Shown in pieces: positions 7,814-15,856 of a stretch of 16,347 nucleotides of DNA. The notes below the pieces were generated by a model. It did not search any database. It had not been told where the DNA came from and was given only the letters and a program-made list of their open reading frames with translations. The position numbers and the translations under genes are program-made. Numbering within the stretch: the stretch's first letter is position 1; every line of letters begins with the position of its first letter. The stretch comes from Candidatus Poseidoniaceae archaeon (GTDB lineage: Archaea > Thermoplasmatota > Poseidoniia > Poseidoniales > Poseidoniaceae), in NCBI GenBank assembly GCA_029250345.1, contig JAQXFL010000022.1, positions 1 to 16,347 on the forward strand, in the 5' to 3' direction.

Positions 7814-9484
7814 ATGTCCGATGCTAATACTGCTCGATTGGAACGATTGTCTGGAATGCTCAAACGCAGAGGAGTATTGCTCCCCGCTTTTGAAATCCAC
7901 GGCGGAGCCAAGGGATTGTACGATTTTGGACCGGTTGGTGGAAGGCTGAGGAATCGTGTTAACCAAACATGGCTCAACCACTGGCTATCGCTCGGAAACA
8001 TCGTCGAACTTTCCTGCCCAACGGTCACCCCATACGCCGTTCTTGAGGCATCAGGCCACGTCGGTGAATTCTCGGATTTTATGACGATGTGCGCAGCGTG
8101 TGAAGAAGCAAGCAGAGCAGATACCTTACTCGAATCGTTCCATCCAAATCCAGACTCACTGTCGAAGGCAGATCTGCAAGCGCTTTTGGACCAATCTCAA
8201 CCACCGTGCCCGTCCTGCAACGCCGTAGACTGGACAAAAATCACCGCTCAAAACCTTATGTTCAATACAACCATTGGTGCTGGGCGTTCAGGTCGCCCTG
8301 GATTCTTGAGACCAGAAACTGCTCAAGGAATGTTCACTTCCTTCCCGGCATTGTATCGCCACAACCGAGAACGCCTGCCGTTCGGTGCAGTGCAAGTTGG
8401 CAAAGGTTACCGAAACGAAATATCTCCTCGGCAGGGAATGATTCGATTGCGTGAATTTAACATGGCTGAATTAGAGTATTTCATCAACCCTCATGAGCCG
8501 GCAAAACATGACTTCTCCGCTTGGGACGGCCATGCCATCACACTGGTTGCTGATGAGCAAGGTGAAGTAAAAATGACGTTCAGCGAAGCCGTCGAGAAAA
8601 ACATCATCCGTCACGAAACGGTTGGATATTTCATGGCTAAAACCTTCGACTTTTTGACCAAGGTTGGAATTGATGCTGAAAGACTGCGGTTCCGACAACA
8701 CGAGGCCGATGAGATGGCCCATTACGCAACAGATTGCTGGGATGCTGAAATCCACGGATCTTACGGTTGGGTTGAGTGTGTAGGAATTGCACATCGGGGT
8801 TGCTATGACCTTGAGGCGCACGAAAACGCGACTGGAAAGACATTGCGAGCTCGACGCGAGTTTGACGAGCCACAAGTCGTTGAAATCGACGGTTGGACCA
8901 TTGACGGTGCCAAAGCAGGACCTGCCTTCCGAGCACTTGCAGGTGCAGTGAAAGTGGCGGTCGAAAATCTGCCATCAGAAACCAATTTCCCAATCGAACT
9001 TACCCTTGAATCGGGTGATGAAGTGGTGGTTAAGTCGGAACATGTGAAACGAGACCAGCGAACTGAAACACTTTCCGGTGAATGGTATATCCCACATGTT
9101 GTTGAGCCAGCATTTGGAATTGACAGAATCATTTGGCACATTCTTGACCATGCTTACGATGAAATCGGCAAAGATGGAGAAGAATACACGACACTACGCC
9201 TAAGCGACCACGTTGCACCTGTCGATTATTGCGTATTCCCATTGTTTGAAAAAGACGGCATGGGTGAACTTGCTAAAACGATTCACGCCAAACTTTGCAT
9301 GAAACCCGACGTTGTATCCATGTATGATTCGAGCGGCTCGATTGGTCGACGCTATGCTCGAGCCGATGAAATTGGTGTTCCAAGATGCATAACCGTGGAC
9401 CACCAATCGCTTGAAGACCAAACTGTAACCGTTCGTTCAAGAGACACCGGTGAACAACACAGAGTTCACATCGATGAGTTGTGA
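7814..9484 (+). CDS. glyS: Glycyl-tRNA synthetase, archaeal/eukaryal homodimer type
   Basis: This class II synthetase charges tRNA-Gly with glycine in the cytoplasm. The product is 556 aa, a normal length for the alpha2-type enzyme. The N-terminus holds the typical GRRG-like segment (LKRRGVLLPAFEIHGG) and GLYDFGP (35-40). A zinc site is visible as Cys 93/Cys 96 (CAAC) and Cys 132/Cys 135 (CPSC). The glycine-recognition segment RPETAQG is at 166-172. Motif 2 is YRNEISPRQGMIRLREF (199-215), and motif 3 includes EPAFGIDRIIW (431-441). The anticodon-binding domain starts near residue 467 (VAPVDYCVFPLF) and contains GSIGRRYARADEIGVP (508-523). The ATG is chosen for its AGGTG site five bases upstream. 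The gene is divergent from the ferredoxin and is followed 66 bp later by rfcL, possibly on the same transcript. No catalytic residue appears to be missing. Confidence 0.97.
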   Translation: MSDANTARLERLSGMLKRRGVLLPAFEIHGGAKGLYDFGPVGGRLRNRVNQTWLNHWLSLGNIVELSCPTVTPYAVLEASGHVGEFSDFMTMCAACEEASRADTLLESFHPNPDSLSKADLQALLDQSQPPCPSCNAVDWTKITAQNLMFNTTIGAGRSGRPGFLRPETAQGMFTSFPALYRHNRERLPFGAVQVGKGYRNEISPRQGMIRLREFNMAELEYFINPHEPAKHDFSAWDGHAITLVADEQGEVKMTFSEAVEKNIIRHETVGYFMAKTFDFLTKVGIDAERLRFRQHEADEMAHYATDCWDAEIHGSYGWVECVGIAHRGCYDLEAHENATGKTLRARREFDEPQVVEIDGWTIDGAKAGPAFRALAGAVKVAVENLPSETNFPIELTLESGDEVVVKSEHVKRDQRTETLSGEWYIPHVVEPAFGIDRIIWHILDHAYDEIGKDGEEYTTLRLSDHVAPVDYCVFPLFEKDGMGELAKTIHAKLCMKPDVVSMYDSSGSIGRRYARADEIGVPRCITVDHQSLEDQTVTVRSRDTGEQHRVHIDEL

Positions 9485-9504
9485 ATGTACGGCACTCCAA
9501 GTGA

Positions 9505-9539
9505 ATTTCCGCAGTGAAGGTTGAAGAACCCTCGGAAAT
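9505..9539 (+). repeat. Nested inverted repeat in the glyS-rfcL gap
   Basis: An outer 7-bp perfect repeat, ATTTCCG (9505-9511) and CGGAAAT (9533-9539), encloses an inner GGTT-GAAG-AACC hairpin (9519-9530). It ends 11 bases before the rfcL ATG. It could fold in the RNA leader or bind a dimeric protein. Its function is unknown, and a chance origin cannot be excluded for arms this short. Confidence 0.35.
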
Positions 9540-9550
9540 ATCGTTGAGTT

Positions 9551-11107
9551 ATGGCTGAGGTGAGTGATTGGACAGAGCGCCATCGCCCATCCTCCGAACG
9601 TCAACTTGAAGGCAACGAAGTTCAACGAAGAAAGATTCGTTCTTGGCTCGATGAATGGCAAAGCGGAATGCCTCGAAAAAAAGCCTTGCTGCTTGTCGGC
9701 CCACCGGGAGTTGGGAAAACCTCTGTGGCACGTGCAATTGCCCAAGACATGGGATGGAATGTTATCGAATTAAACGCATCAGATGCACGTAATGCTGCTG
9801 CGATTCGCAAAGTAGCAACGCATGGCTCGACCCACAGATCGTTGTTTCACAATCCAGATGTCAAGAAGCAACGCACGCTCGTGTTAATTGATGAAGTCGA
9901 CCATCTTTCAGGCGGACTACGTAAGGTCAGTCAAAGTCGCATCGAAAATGCAATGCAGGGAGAGGATTCGAGGGGCAATTCAGTCACGCTAAAGGGCGAC
10001 TCAGGTGGTAAGGCCGAGTTGCTTAGCCTGCTGGCTGAAACTCGACAGCCGGTGATTCTTGCTTGCAATGAAATCATGGGGCTTTGGGGCAGTGGCTCTT
10101 CTTGGAGTTCAACACGCGACCGCTTCACTCGTCACCTCCAAACCATTACGTTTGACCGTGCAAGCAACGAAGCATTACGACGTATTGCCAGACGCGTTTT
10201 ACGCGAGGAACAACTCAAGTTTGATGACGCAGCCATTGAAGCGTTGGTCGCATCGAATCCGGGAGACCTTCGAGCACTTGTTCGAGATCTGCAGGTTCTC
10301 TCATCCACTGCGGATGGTGCAATAACCAAGGAGATGGTTGACAGCCAAGCTTACGCTGGCCGTCGAGATACATCAGAAGGCGTGTTCCCAGGCCTCGATA
10401 AATTGTATCGCTCAAACGACGCACAGGAAGCAGTTCGAATTGGCCGCTCTATAGAAAAAACACCGCCTGATATGATTAACTGGATTCACTGGAATAATTC
10501 GTCATTGTTTCCTCGTAAAGAATCGATTCAGCGAGGTAATCGGAGTCTTTCAATTGCTTCAAAAATGTACATGGGACAGTTTCGAAGCACCGCTCATCGT
10601 TCTTGGTACTGGAGTGGACAACTTGCAAGTCTATCCGCTTCCGTCACCAATCCAGTCCCGTTTGAATCACGAATATATCCGTCCTATCCAAACTTCCTTC
10701 GACGAGGTTCATCGAGAACTCGTCCTTCGATATTGAAGAGACTCGGTGAGCAAACAGGCATGAGTAGCGCAGCATTACGAGACGAAATGTTGCCTTTGCT
10801 TACTGCAATGCTGAAGGACTCACCCGTGCTTGGGGATTCCCAAGACTTCGCTCTATCGTTTAAATTTGGATTTACCAGTGAAGAACATGCATCACTTGCT
10901 GGGCTTCCACTTAGCAGGAGGGCGACAAAGAAAATGATGGTCGAGTACGATGAAGCTTACGAGCAATCCTTACTTGAGAAAACCTTCGAACCACTCGAGG
11001 AAGAGTCAGAACCCGTGGTACAGGCTGCTGCTGAAAAGCAAAACACTGCTGAGAACAGCGAAGACGAAGACGCTGGCAGTCAACCGGGCCAAATGAAGTT
11101 GTTTTAG
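9551..11107 (+). CDS. rfcL: Replication factor C large subunit (clamp loader)
   Basis: This AAA+ ATPase, together with RFC small subunits, opens the PCNA ring and loads it on primed DNA. The product is 518 aa, a usual archaeal RFC-L length. The N-terminus WTERHRPSSERQLEGNE is the family's 'W.eKyrP..l.e..G' box. Walker A is GPPGVGKT (50-57), Walker B LVLIDEVDH (110-118), sensor 1 ACNE (171-174), and the sensor 2 region NPGDLRALVRDL is at 236-247. Compared with typical archaeal RFC-L, about 25 residues (roughly 122-147, rich in Ser, Arg and Gly) appear to be inserted between Walker B and the RGG/SGG segment. The C-terminus is acidic and Glu-rich (about 480-505), then ends in QMKLF, likely a short PCNA-binding peptide. 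The start follows glyS by 66 bp, with no GGTG site before the ATG. Its stop overlaps that of convergent trkH. Confidence 0.95.
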   Translation: MAEVSDWTERHRPSSERQLEGNEVQRRKIRSWLDEWQSGMPRKKALLLVGPPGVGKTSVARAIAQDMGWNVIELNASDARNAAAIRKVATHGSTHRSLFHNPDVKKQRTLVLIDEVDHLSGGLRKVSQSRIENAMQGEDSRGNSVTLKGDSGGKAELLSLLAETRQPVILACNEIMGLWGSGSSWSSTRDRFTRHLQTITFDRASNEALRRIARRVLREEQLKFDDAAIEALVASNPGDLRALVRDLQVLSSTADGAITKEMVDSQAYAGRRDTSEGVFPGLDKLYRSNDAQEAVRIGRSIEKTPPDMINWIHWNNSSLFPRKESIQRGNRSLSIASKMYMGQFRSTAHRSWYWSGQLASLSASVTNPVPFESRIYPSYPNFLRRGSSRTRPSILKRLGEQTGMSSAALRDEMLPLLTAMLKDSPVLGDSQDFALSFKFGFTSEEHASLAGLPLSRRATKKMMVEYDEAYEQSLLEKTFEPLEEESEPVVQAAAEKQNTAENSEDEDAGSQPGQMKLF

Positions 11108-12750
11108 TCGTCTTTTCGACGCTCGTCTTTCTCTTCAATCAAGCGTCGGAACAACGCAATTGCAGAACGGTCAGAATGGACTCGCTTTTCTCTTCGCCAA
11201 GTTCGAGGATGCATCAGAATAACTGCCGTTAACAACTCGAGTCGACCAAACCACATCAAGAGTGAAGTGATGATCAAGGCACCTGAGTTCATCCCAGACC
11301 ACGTGTTGCTTGGACCATAGTCGCCCAATGCGGGACCCGTGTTACCGAGCGATGAAGCGACCAATGAAGTGATGCTTTCAAACGAATCATTTGGCATAAA
11401 AAGCGCAAGTAAGATGCTGGAAATTGCAAATAAACCAACCCACACAAACAGCATTCCAACGATTAAACCAATTTGTTGGCGTTCGACGACTTCTCCATTC
11501 ATACGTATTCGGTCAATTTTCCGAGGTTGAGCAATACGAACCAGTTCACGCATAGCGACCTTGAAAGCGAGGTTCACACGAAGCAGTTTGAGTCCTCCAC
11601 CGGTTGAACCAGCGCTTGCTCCAACGACCATCAAGATGAAAATAATCAGATGCGTTACTACCGGCCACGGAACTGAAGAATCACCCATGTAATCAGCAGA
11701 TGCGTAACCTGTCGATGTTCCGAGCGAGACGACTTGAAACAAACTGTCTCGCAATGCCGTAGTGAATGAGATTCCAGAAGCAATCAAGGCAATGGCAATC
11801 GCCAAAAAGGCGACCAAAATATACAGACCGTAATTGCGAAACTCTTCATCGCCAAATGCCTTTTTGAATTGGCCGTCACGTATCATCCACAACAGAGTGA
11901 AGTTGACTCCTGCGAGGAACATAAAGACAATGATGATCATTTCTACGACGAATGAGTCGTAATATCCTATGCTTGCATCGTGGGTTGAGAAGCCGCCGGT
12001 GGGTAATGTCGTCAAGGCATGGTTAACTGCATCAAAGACACTCATTCCACCGATGAACTTCAAGGCAAAGAACTCTACAATTGTCAAGGCCAGGTAGAGG
12101 CCCCAAAGTGCGAAAGCGGTTTGCTTTAATTTAGGTCTCAATCGGGACAAAGAAGGACCGGTTAACTCAGCACGTGCGAGAGCCATTCCTCCACCAATTA
12201 TACGGGAAAGAAGCATCATTCCAAGCATGATGATTCCCATGCCACCGAACCACTGTGTAAGCGATCTCCAAATTAGAAGTCCTCGAGGTTGAGCGTTGAT
12301 GCAGTCAAGTGTCGAATTTGGAATGCAATTCGGGCTCATGTTATGAGAGATGACTGTGGCACCGGTTGTCGTGAAACCTGACATCGATTCAAACCATGCG
12401 TTTACGGCTCCACGCATGATATCAATAAGAGCAGCATCGTCCGTAAACGGTCCTACGAATACGCCACCTAGCCAAAACGGTAGTGCCCCAATGAAAACTG
12501 CAATGGGCCAAACGAGTGCCACTGCTGCAAACGCTTCTCTGTCTCGGAGCCGTTCAGTCGTGTCGGTGCGAGTACCAAGACTCAACATCAAAATACCAAC
12601 CGTAGGAGAAAGTGCTGCAGGAATCGCAAAGGAATACATTGCTAACTGCCAATCGTCCAACCAAACGGTGAGCAATCCGCACAGAACCAAAGGCAATGTC
12701 AGCGCAATAAGCGTCCAACCAAGTATGAGGTTCAGCACATCGAAACGCAT
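11104..12750 (-). CDS. trkH: Trk-type K+ uptake channel subunit TrkH
   Basis: This membrane pore subunit of a Trk/Ktr potassium uptake system works with TrkA. The product is 548 aa with many hydrophobic helices in a fourfold membrane-loop-membrane plan. The four filter loops are visible at about residues 126-132 (GFTTTGA), 247-255 (TTLPTGGFS), 343-350 (LGTSTGYA) and 468-475 (LGNTGPAL), each with the central Gly that defines the K+ filter. Family landmarks SAGSTGGGLK (379-388) and GRLELLTAV (502-510) are also present. An extracellular loop near 141-150 holds two Cys (NCIPNSTLDC) that could form a disulfide. The tail is short, charged and cytoplasmic. The ATG at 12748-12750 is chosen because AAGGTG ends five bases before it. 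A GTG at 12754-12756 is possible but overlaps that site. The gene is last in the operon, after trkA, and is translationally coupled to it. Confidence 0.95.
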   Translation of the reverse strand: MRFDVLNLILGWTLIALTLPLVLCGLLTVWLDDWQLAMYSFAIPAALSPTVGILMLSLGTRTDTTERLRDREAFAAVALVWPIAVFIGALPFWLGGVFVGPFTDDAALIDIMRGAVNAWFESMSGFTTTGATVISHNMSPNCIPNSTLDCINAQPRGLLIWRSLTQWFGGMGIIMLGMMLLSRIIGGGMALARAELTGPSLSRLRPKLKQTAFALWGLYLALTIVEFFALKFIGGMSVFDAVNHALTTLPTGGFSTHDASIGYYDSFVVEMIIIVFMFLAGVNFTLLWMIRDGQFKKAFGDEEFRNYGLYILVAFLAIAIALIASGISFTTALRDSLFQVVSLGTSTGYASADYMGDSSVPWPVVTHLIIFILMVVGASAGSTGGGLKLLRVNLAFKVAMRELVRIAQPRKIDRIRMNGEVVERQQIGLIVGMLFVWVGLFAISSILLALFMPNDSFESITSLVASSLGNTGPALGDYGPSNTWSGMNSGALIITSLLMWFGRLELLTAVILMHPRTWRREKRVHSDRSAIALFRRLIEEKDERRKDD

Positions 12751-12752
12751 AT

Positions 12753-14171
12753 TCACACCTTGAACCGTTTTTCGAGGTCAGCGACCCGTTCAGGACTGCA
12801 GAAGATGATCAATCGGTCATCTACCAACAAAGTTTTGTCCGGAGAGGGGCGGAGTGATTCCCAAGTACCGTTCGTGTTTTGACGTTGAATGAAGGCTATA
12901 CGCATCCATTCAGGGAAGGATGCTTCAAGAATCCGTTTTCCAGCGAATCTTGCCTGTTCAGAAACAAGCATACTCACACCAATGATGTTTGGAATGTTCG
13001 ACAATATAGCGTATCCACCTGCGGTTTTTGTGTGAATTTGGGCAAGCATGTTATCGACTGCTACCCGCTTACGGTCGACTGCGAAGGTGATCCCCATCCG
13101 CTGAGTAACTTTCACGAGGTCGGCGTCGTACAGCAGAAGACCTGTTCGTTGGACACCCATATCACTGGCAAGCAAGGCCGCTGCAATGCTTGCTAGATCA
13201 TCTTCAAGTGCAGCAATGGCAATGTGATGTTCAGAAATACCAATCTCAGTGAGAATGTCGCGGTCGAGATGGTCGCCGTGTATGACTTCGAGATTCGGGT
13301 GCGAACCAATGTTTGTACCCGAAAAAGAGTTTGCAACCTGCAAATCTCGTTCAATAACGGTGACTGAAGCTCCTGATTCAAGCCAATCGTCAGCAATCCG
13401 TTGACCGATTTTGTTGGCACCAATGACTGCAACACGTGGCTGTGCTGGAAAATCTGTAGCCTCGTGGCCAAAAATGTTCAGAATTCGATTGAAACTCGAA
13501 AGTCCCGTTGTCGCCACGGCGATTCGGTCGTTTGGCATCAGCATGAAGTCCCCATCTGGTACGAGGCTTTTCTCACCCTCACGCTTTAATCCAACGATGA
13601 GAGGCATTCCACCTTCGATTTTTTGCGAAGCTTCACCGAGCTTTTGGAAGACCACTTGCGATGCTTCAGCAGTGACGTCCAGTTCAATAATGAACGCATC
13701 GTGACCGAAAGGAACGACTTCCTCAATCGCAGACGAGCGCAAACCAGAGTGAAGCCGTCGAATGGCTCCTTCGAGTGGATTGACGACATGGTTCACCTTC
13801 GCCCATGCCTGAAGTTTTCCATCGTTTTGTTCGTTGATGTAGTTCATGTTTCGAACACGGCAAATGGAAAGCAATGGCTTGGCCTTCGGGCCAGCAAGCT
13901 CGTTGTGAGCATGATCAGCCAGTGCGCAAGCAAGCAAATTTCGCTCATCAGAATTGGTTGCAGCAACGAAAACTGATGCTTCTCCAATTCCTGCCTCGTA
14001 AAGTTTCTCACGGGTGGTCAGGTCTCCATGGATGACGAGTACGTCGAGATTTTGAGCGTTCTTGACCGCTCGAGAATCAGAGTCGACAAGAACCACATCC
14101 ATGTCTTCAGCCCGTAATGCTCGAGCCATGTCCGTACCGACTCTTCCTGCGCCACCAATAATTATCCGCAT
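12753..14171 (-). CDS. trkA: Trk K+ uptake regulatory subunit TrkA (two RCK domains)
   Basis: This peripheral cytoplasmic subunit binds NAD(H)/nucleotide and gates TrkH. From the ATG at 14169-14171 the product is 472 aa, the usual length for the duplicated form. The first Rossmann half has GGAGRVG (6-12), the acidic end of beta-2 (VVLVDSD, 27-32) and ATNSDERN (71-78). A TrkA-C domain follows at about 150-225. The second Rossmann half has VIGANKIG (249-256), ERD (274-276) and ALEDD (321-325), with a second TrkA-C at about 390-470. In the second half the central Gly of GxGxxG is Asn 253. The upstream TTG (14193-14195) would put eight residues inside the end of the preceding gene and is rejected. 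GGTG, which overlaps the preceding TGA, is five bases before the ATG. The stop lies two bases before the trkH ATG. Confidence 0.95.
   Translation of the reverse strand: MRIIIGGAGRVGTDMARALRAEDMDVVLVDSDSRAVKNAQNLDVLVIHGDLTTREKLYEAGIGEASVFVAATNSDERNLLACALADHAHNELAGPKAKPLLSICRVRNMNYINEQNDGKLQAWAKVNHVVNPLEGAIRRLHSGLRSSAIEEVVPFGHDAFIIELDVTAEASQVVFQKLGEASQKIEGGMPLIVGLKREGEKSLVPDGDFMLMPNDRIAVATTGLSSFNRILNIFGHEATDFPAQPRVAVIGANKIGQRIADDWLESGASVTVIERDLQVANSFSGTNIGSHPNLEVIHGDHLDRDILTEIGISEHHIAIAALEDDLASIAAALLASDMGVQRTGLLLYDADLVKVTQRMGITFAVDRKRVAVDNMLAQIHTKTAGGYAILSNIPNIIGVSMLVSEQARFAGKRILEASFPEWMRIAFIQRQNTNGTWESLRPSPDKTLLVDDRLIIFCSPERVADLEKRFKV
12756..12761 (-). promoter_or_regulatory. Shine-Dalgarno site of trkH, overlapping the trkA end
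   Basis: AAGGTG on the minus strand leaves five bases (TGAAT) to the trkH ATG. The site lies within the last codons of trkA, whose TGA falls inside the spacer, so ribosomes finishing trkA can restart at trkH. Confidence 0.6.
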
Positions 14172-14175
14172 GGTA

Positions 14176-15783
14176 TCACCCAAGGTCCTCTGCAAGGATT
14201 TTCACCTGATATTTTCCGCCGATGAGGTCGACTTCCCCGAGAGTGGTGTACATCGGCGGCATTCGATCTGTACCTGCGTTCTTTGAAAATTGTCCAGGTG
14301 AGTAATAATTATTGAGCAATGTACCGGTGCTGTCGGGTTGTTCAATCCAAGAAATGTATGCATTCGGAGTGTGAAGTAGCCATTTGTTGTTGACAACATC
14401 GACGGATGCATCAACAAAGCATGAATTCAGTGAAATATCTCTGGATTCACACCACGAATCACTCATTGGAAGTTGAATATAACCCCAACCGTGGCCTTCC
14501 CAAACATTGTATTCCATATCAGCCAATGCACCAAAAACATACCAACCCGGGATATTCTTGACCCTCAAAAGAGAGAGGAAGGCGTTCGTCTGTTCGTCAC
14601 AATCTCCGGTCTTCGCTTCAAGACATTCTGGGCCACTCCGAGCGGTCAGTGGAGCGTTTTTATCGTACGATACAAATTCATGAAGGTAATCAAAGGCTGC
14701 CCTTGAATAAGCGTAGGCATTCTCCTTTTGATTTTCAGGAAGTCTTGCAGAGATAACCGCAGCGGTTTGCGCTACCTGATCGTGTTGAGAGTTAATCGCA
14801 TATCCATAGTAAACACCATCCCTGTTGCCACGGTCAAACCAGGTGGCATCTGTGAAGTCACGAGACTTGTTACCGTCATTGCGAGACATCAAGTCTTCGA
14901 ATGTCCCACTGTTTTCGAGGTTTATTCCATCATCGATTCCAGCAATGCGTGAATCGACCCTCGTAGACTTGTCCCACCAAGAATATGAAGTGCTTTTTAC
15001 AGTTGCTTGGAAGGAAAAAATAGCTCTCTCACCCGGGCTAAGGTTCAGTTCAAACTTAACACACTGTGAGACTCTGCACGATTGATTGTCGTTTGCATCG
15101 AATCCAGGCCACCAGACATGATGACCCTGCGAAGTCGTAATACGGTCGGCATACGATAAGGTCGAACCATTGATCGGTATTTCTATGAAATCGTCTACAA
15201 CTTGGTCGTTCGATTTCAACAGCACATTCACTGCAAGAAGTTCCTGTAGAGTTTCAGTCGGGCGGGGTGAATCGCCGTTTGTATATTTGAAATCAGAACT
15301 TTCTCCGACAAGGGATTCGATATCCATCGGAATCAGGATGTCTTCATACGCCCATCCATTCTGAGCCCCGTTGGTAAATTCAACGGTTCTGTCAAGCGTG
15401 AAAACAGCTTCATTCGGATAGATGTGAAACTCTGCGGGGAGTAGCATGATGTATTCTTTGAGTCCTGGCGCCCATTTTTCAAACACATTTTCACGAACTT
15501 GCGGAGCCAACATGATGAACGTAACCAGAACCAACAAAACCAAATGACGCGTCTTGTTTCTACGGTTCTTCATGATATCGACGCGTCGACCAGTGTGTGT
15601 TTGAACGACACCACCGGCTGTCGGACTTTTGGTCATTTTATACGACGTGTCAAGACTGCCCTTGTGGAATTGCTGCTCCATTGCGAACTTGTTCGAACGC
15701 ATACTGGCTAGAATCCTGCCACATGAATAGCAAATGGTGTCACCCGTGTAGGTCACACTTTGACAGTAGGGGCAGGTACCCAT
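14176..15783 (-). CDS. Zinc-ribbon / one-TM / transglutaminase-like membrane protein
   Basis: The product is 535 aa from the ATG at 15781-15783 and does not match a named protein I know. Residues 4-21 form a zinc ribbon (CPYC, ten residues, CYSC). A basic stretch (KNRRNKTR, 72-79) precedes one membrane helix at 80-97, so the ribbon should be inside and the rest outside. Residues about 115-270 look beta-rich. Residues about 355-465 look like a transglutaminase-like (papain-fold) domain: AYSRAAFDYLHEFVSYD, GDCDEQT with Cys 395, GHGWGYI with His 431, and VDASVD with Asp 458 or 462 as the third residue. Extra Cys pairs (236/241, 445/455) may be disulfides outside. Such domains can be cysteine proteases, crosslinkers or inactive binders, and the activity here is not known. 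It is first in an operon with trkA (4-nt gap) and trkH. A longer TTG start (15835-15837) is rejected because it overruns the promoter. Confidence 0.8.
   Translation of the reverse strand: MGTCPYCQSVTYTGDTICYSCGRILASMRSNKFAMEQQFHKGSLDTSYKMTKSPTAGGVVQTHTGRRVDIMKNRRNKTRHLVLLVLVTFIMLAPQVRENVFEKWAPGLKEYIMLLPAEFHIYPNEAVFTLDRTVEFTNGAQNGWAYEDILIPMDIESLVGESSDFKYTNGDSPRPTETLQELLAVNVLLKSNDQVVDDFIEIPINGSTLSYADRITTSQGHHVWWPGFDANDNQSCRVSQCVKFELNLSPGERAIFSFQATVKSTSYSWWDKSTRVDSRIAGIDDGINLENSGTFEDLMSRNDGNKSRDFTDATWFDRGNRDGVYYGYAINSQHDQVAQTAAVISARLPENQKENAYAYSRAAFDYLHEFVSYDKNAPLTARSGPECLEAKTGDCDEQTNAFLSLLRVKNIPGWYVFGALADMEYNVWEGHGWGYIQLPMSDSWCESRDISLNSCFVDASVDVVNNKWLLHTPNAYISWIEQPDSTGTLLNNYYSPGQFSKNAGTDRMPPMYTTLGEVDLIGGKYQVKILAEDLG
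14177..14180 (-). promoter_or_regulatory. Shine-Dalgarno site of trkA, overlapping a stop codon
   Basis: GGTG on the minus strand includes the first two bases of the TGA of the upstream membrane-protein gene, and leaves five bases (ATACC) to the trkA ATG. This indicates coupled translation and fixes the trkA start. Confidence 0.6.
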
Positions 15784-15802
15784 GACGGTTGGTTTGGCCG
15801 AC

Positions 15803-15816
15803 GTTGTATAACGCTT
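15803..15816 (-). promoter_or_regulatory. Leaderless promoter of the transglutaminase-trkA-trkH operon
   Basis: The minus strand reads AAGCGTTATACAAC. The TTATAC part is a good archaeal TATA box and AGCGTTA ends 26 nt upstream of the ATG at 15783, so transcription should start at or next to the start codon. No ribosome site is visible. A second AAGCGTT lies exactly 26 bp further upstream (15836-15842), possibly a regulator site or a duplicated upstream element. Confidence 0.55.
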
Positions 15817-15856
15817 GTGTGCGGAAAACCCCGACAACGCTTATTTGCAATGATAC

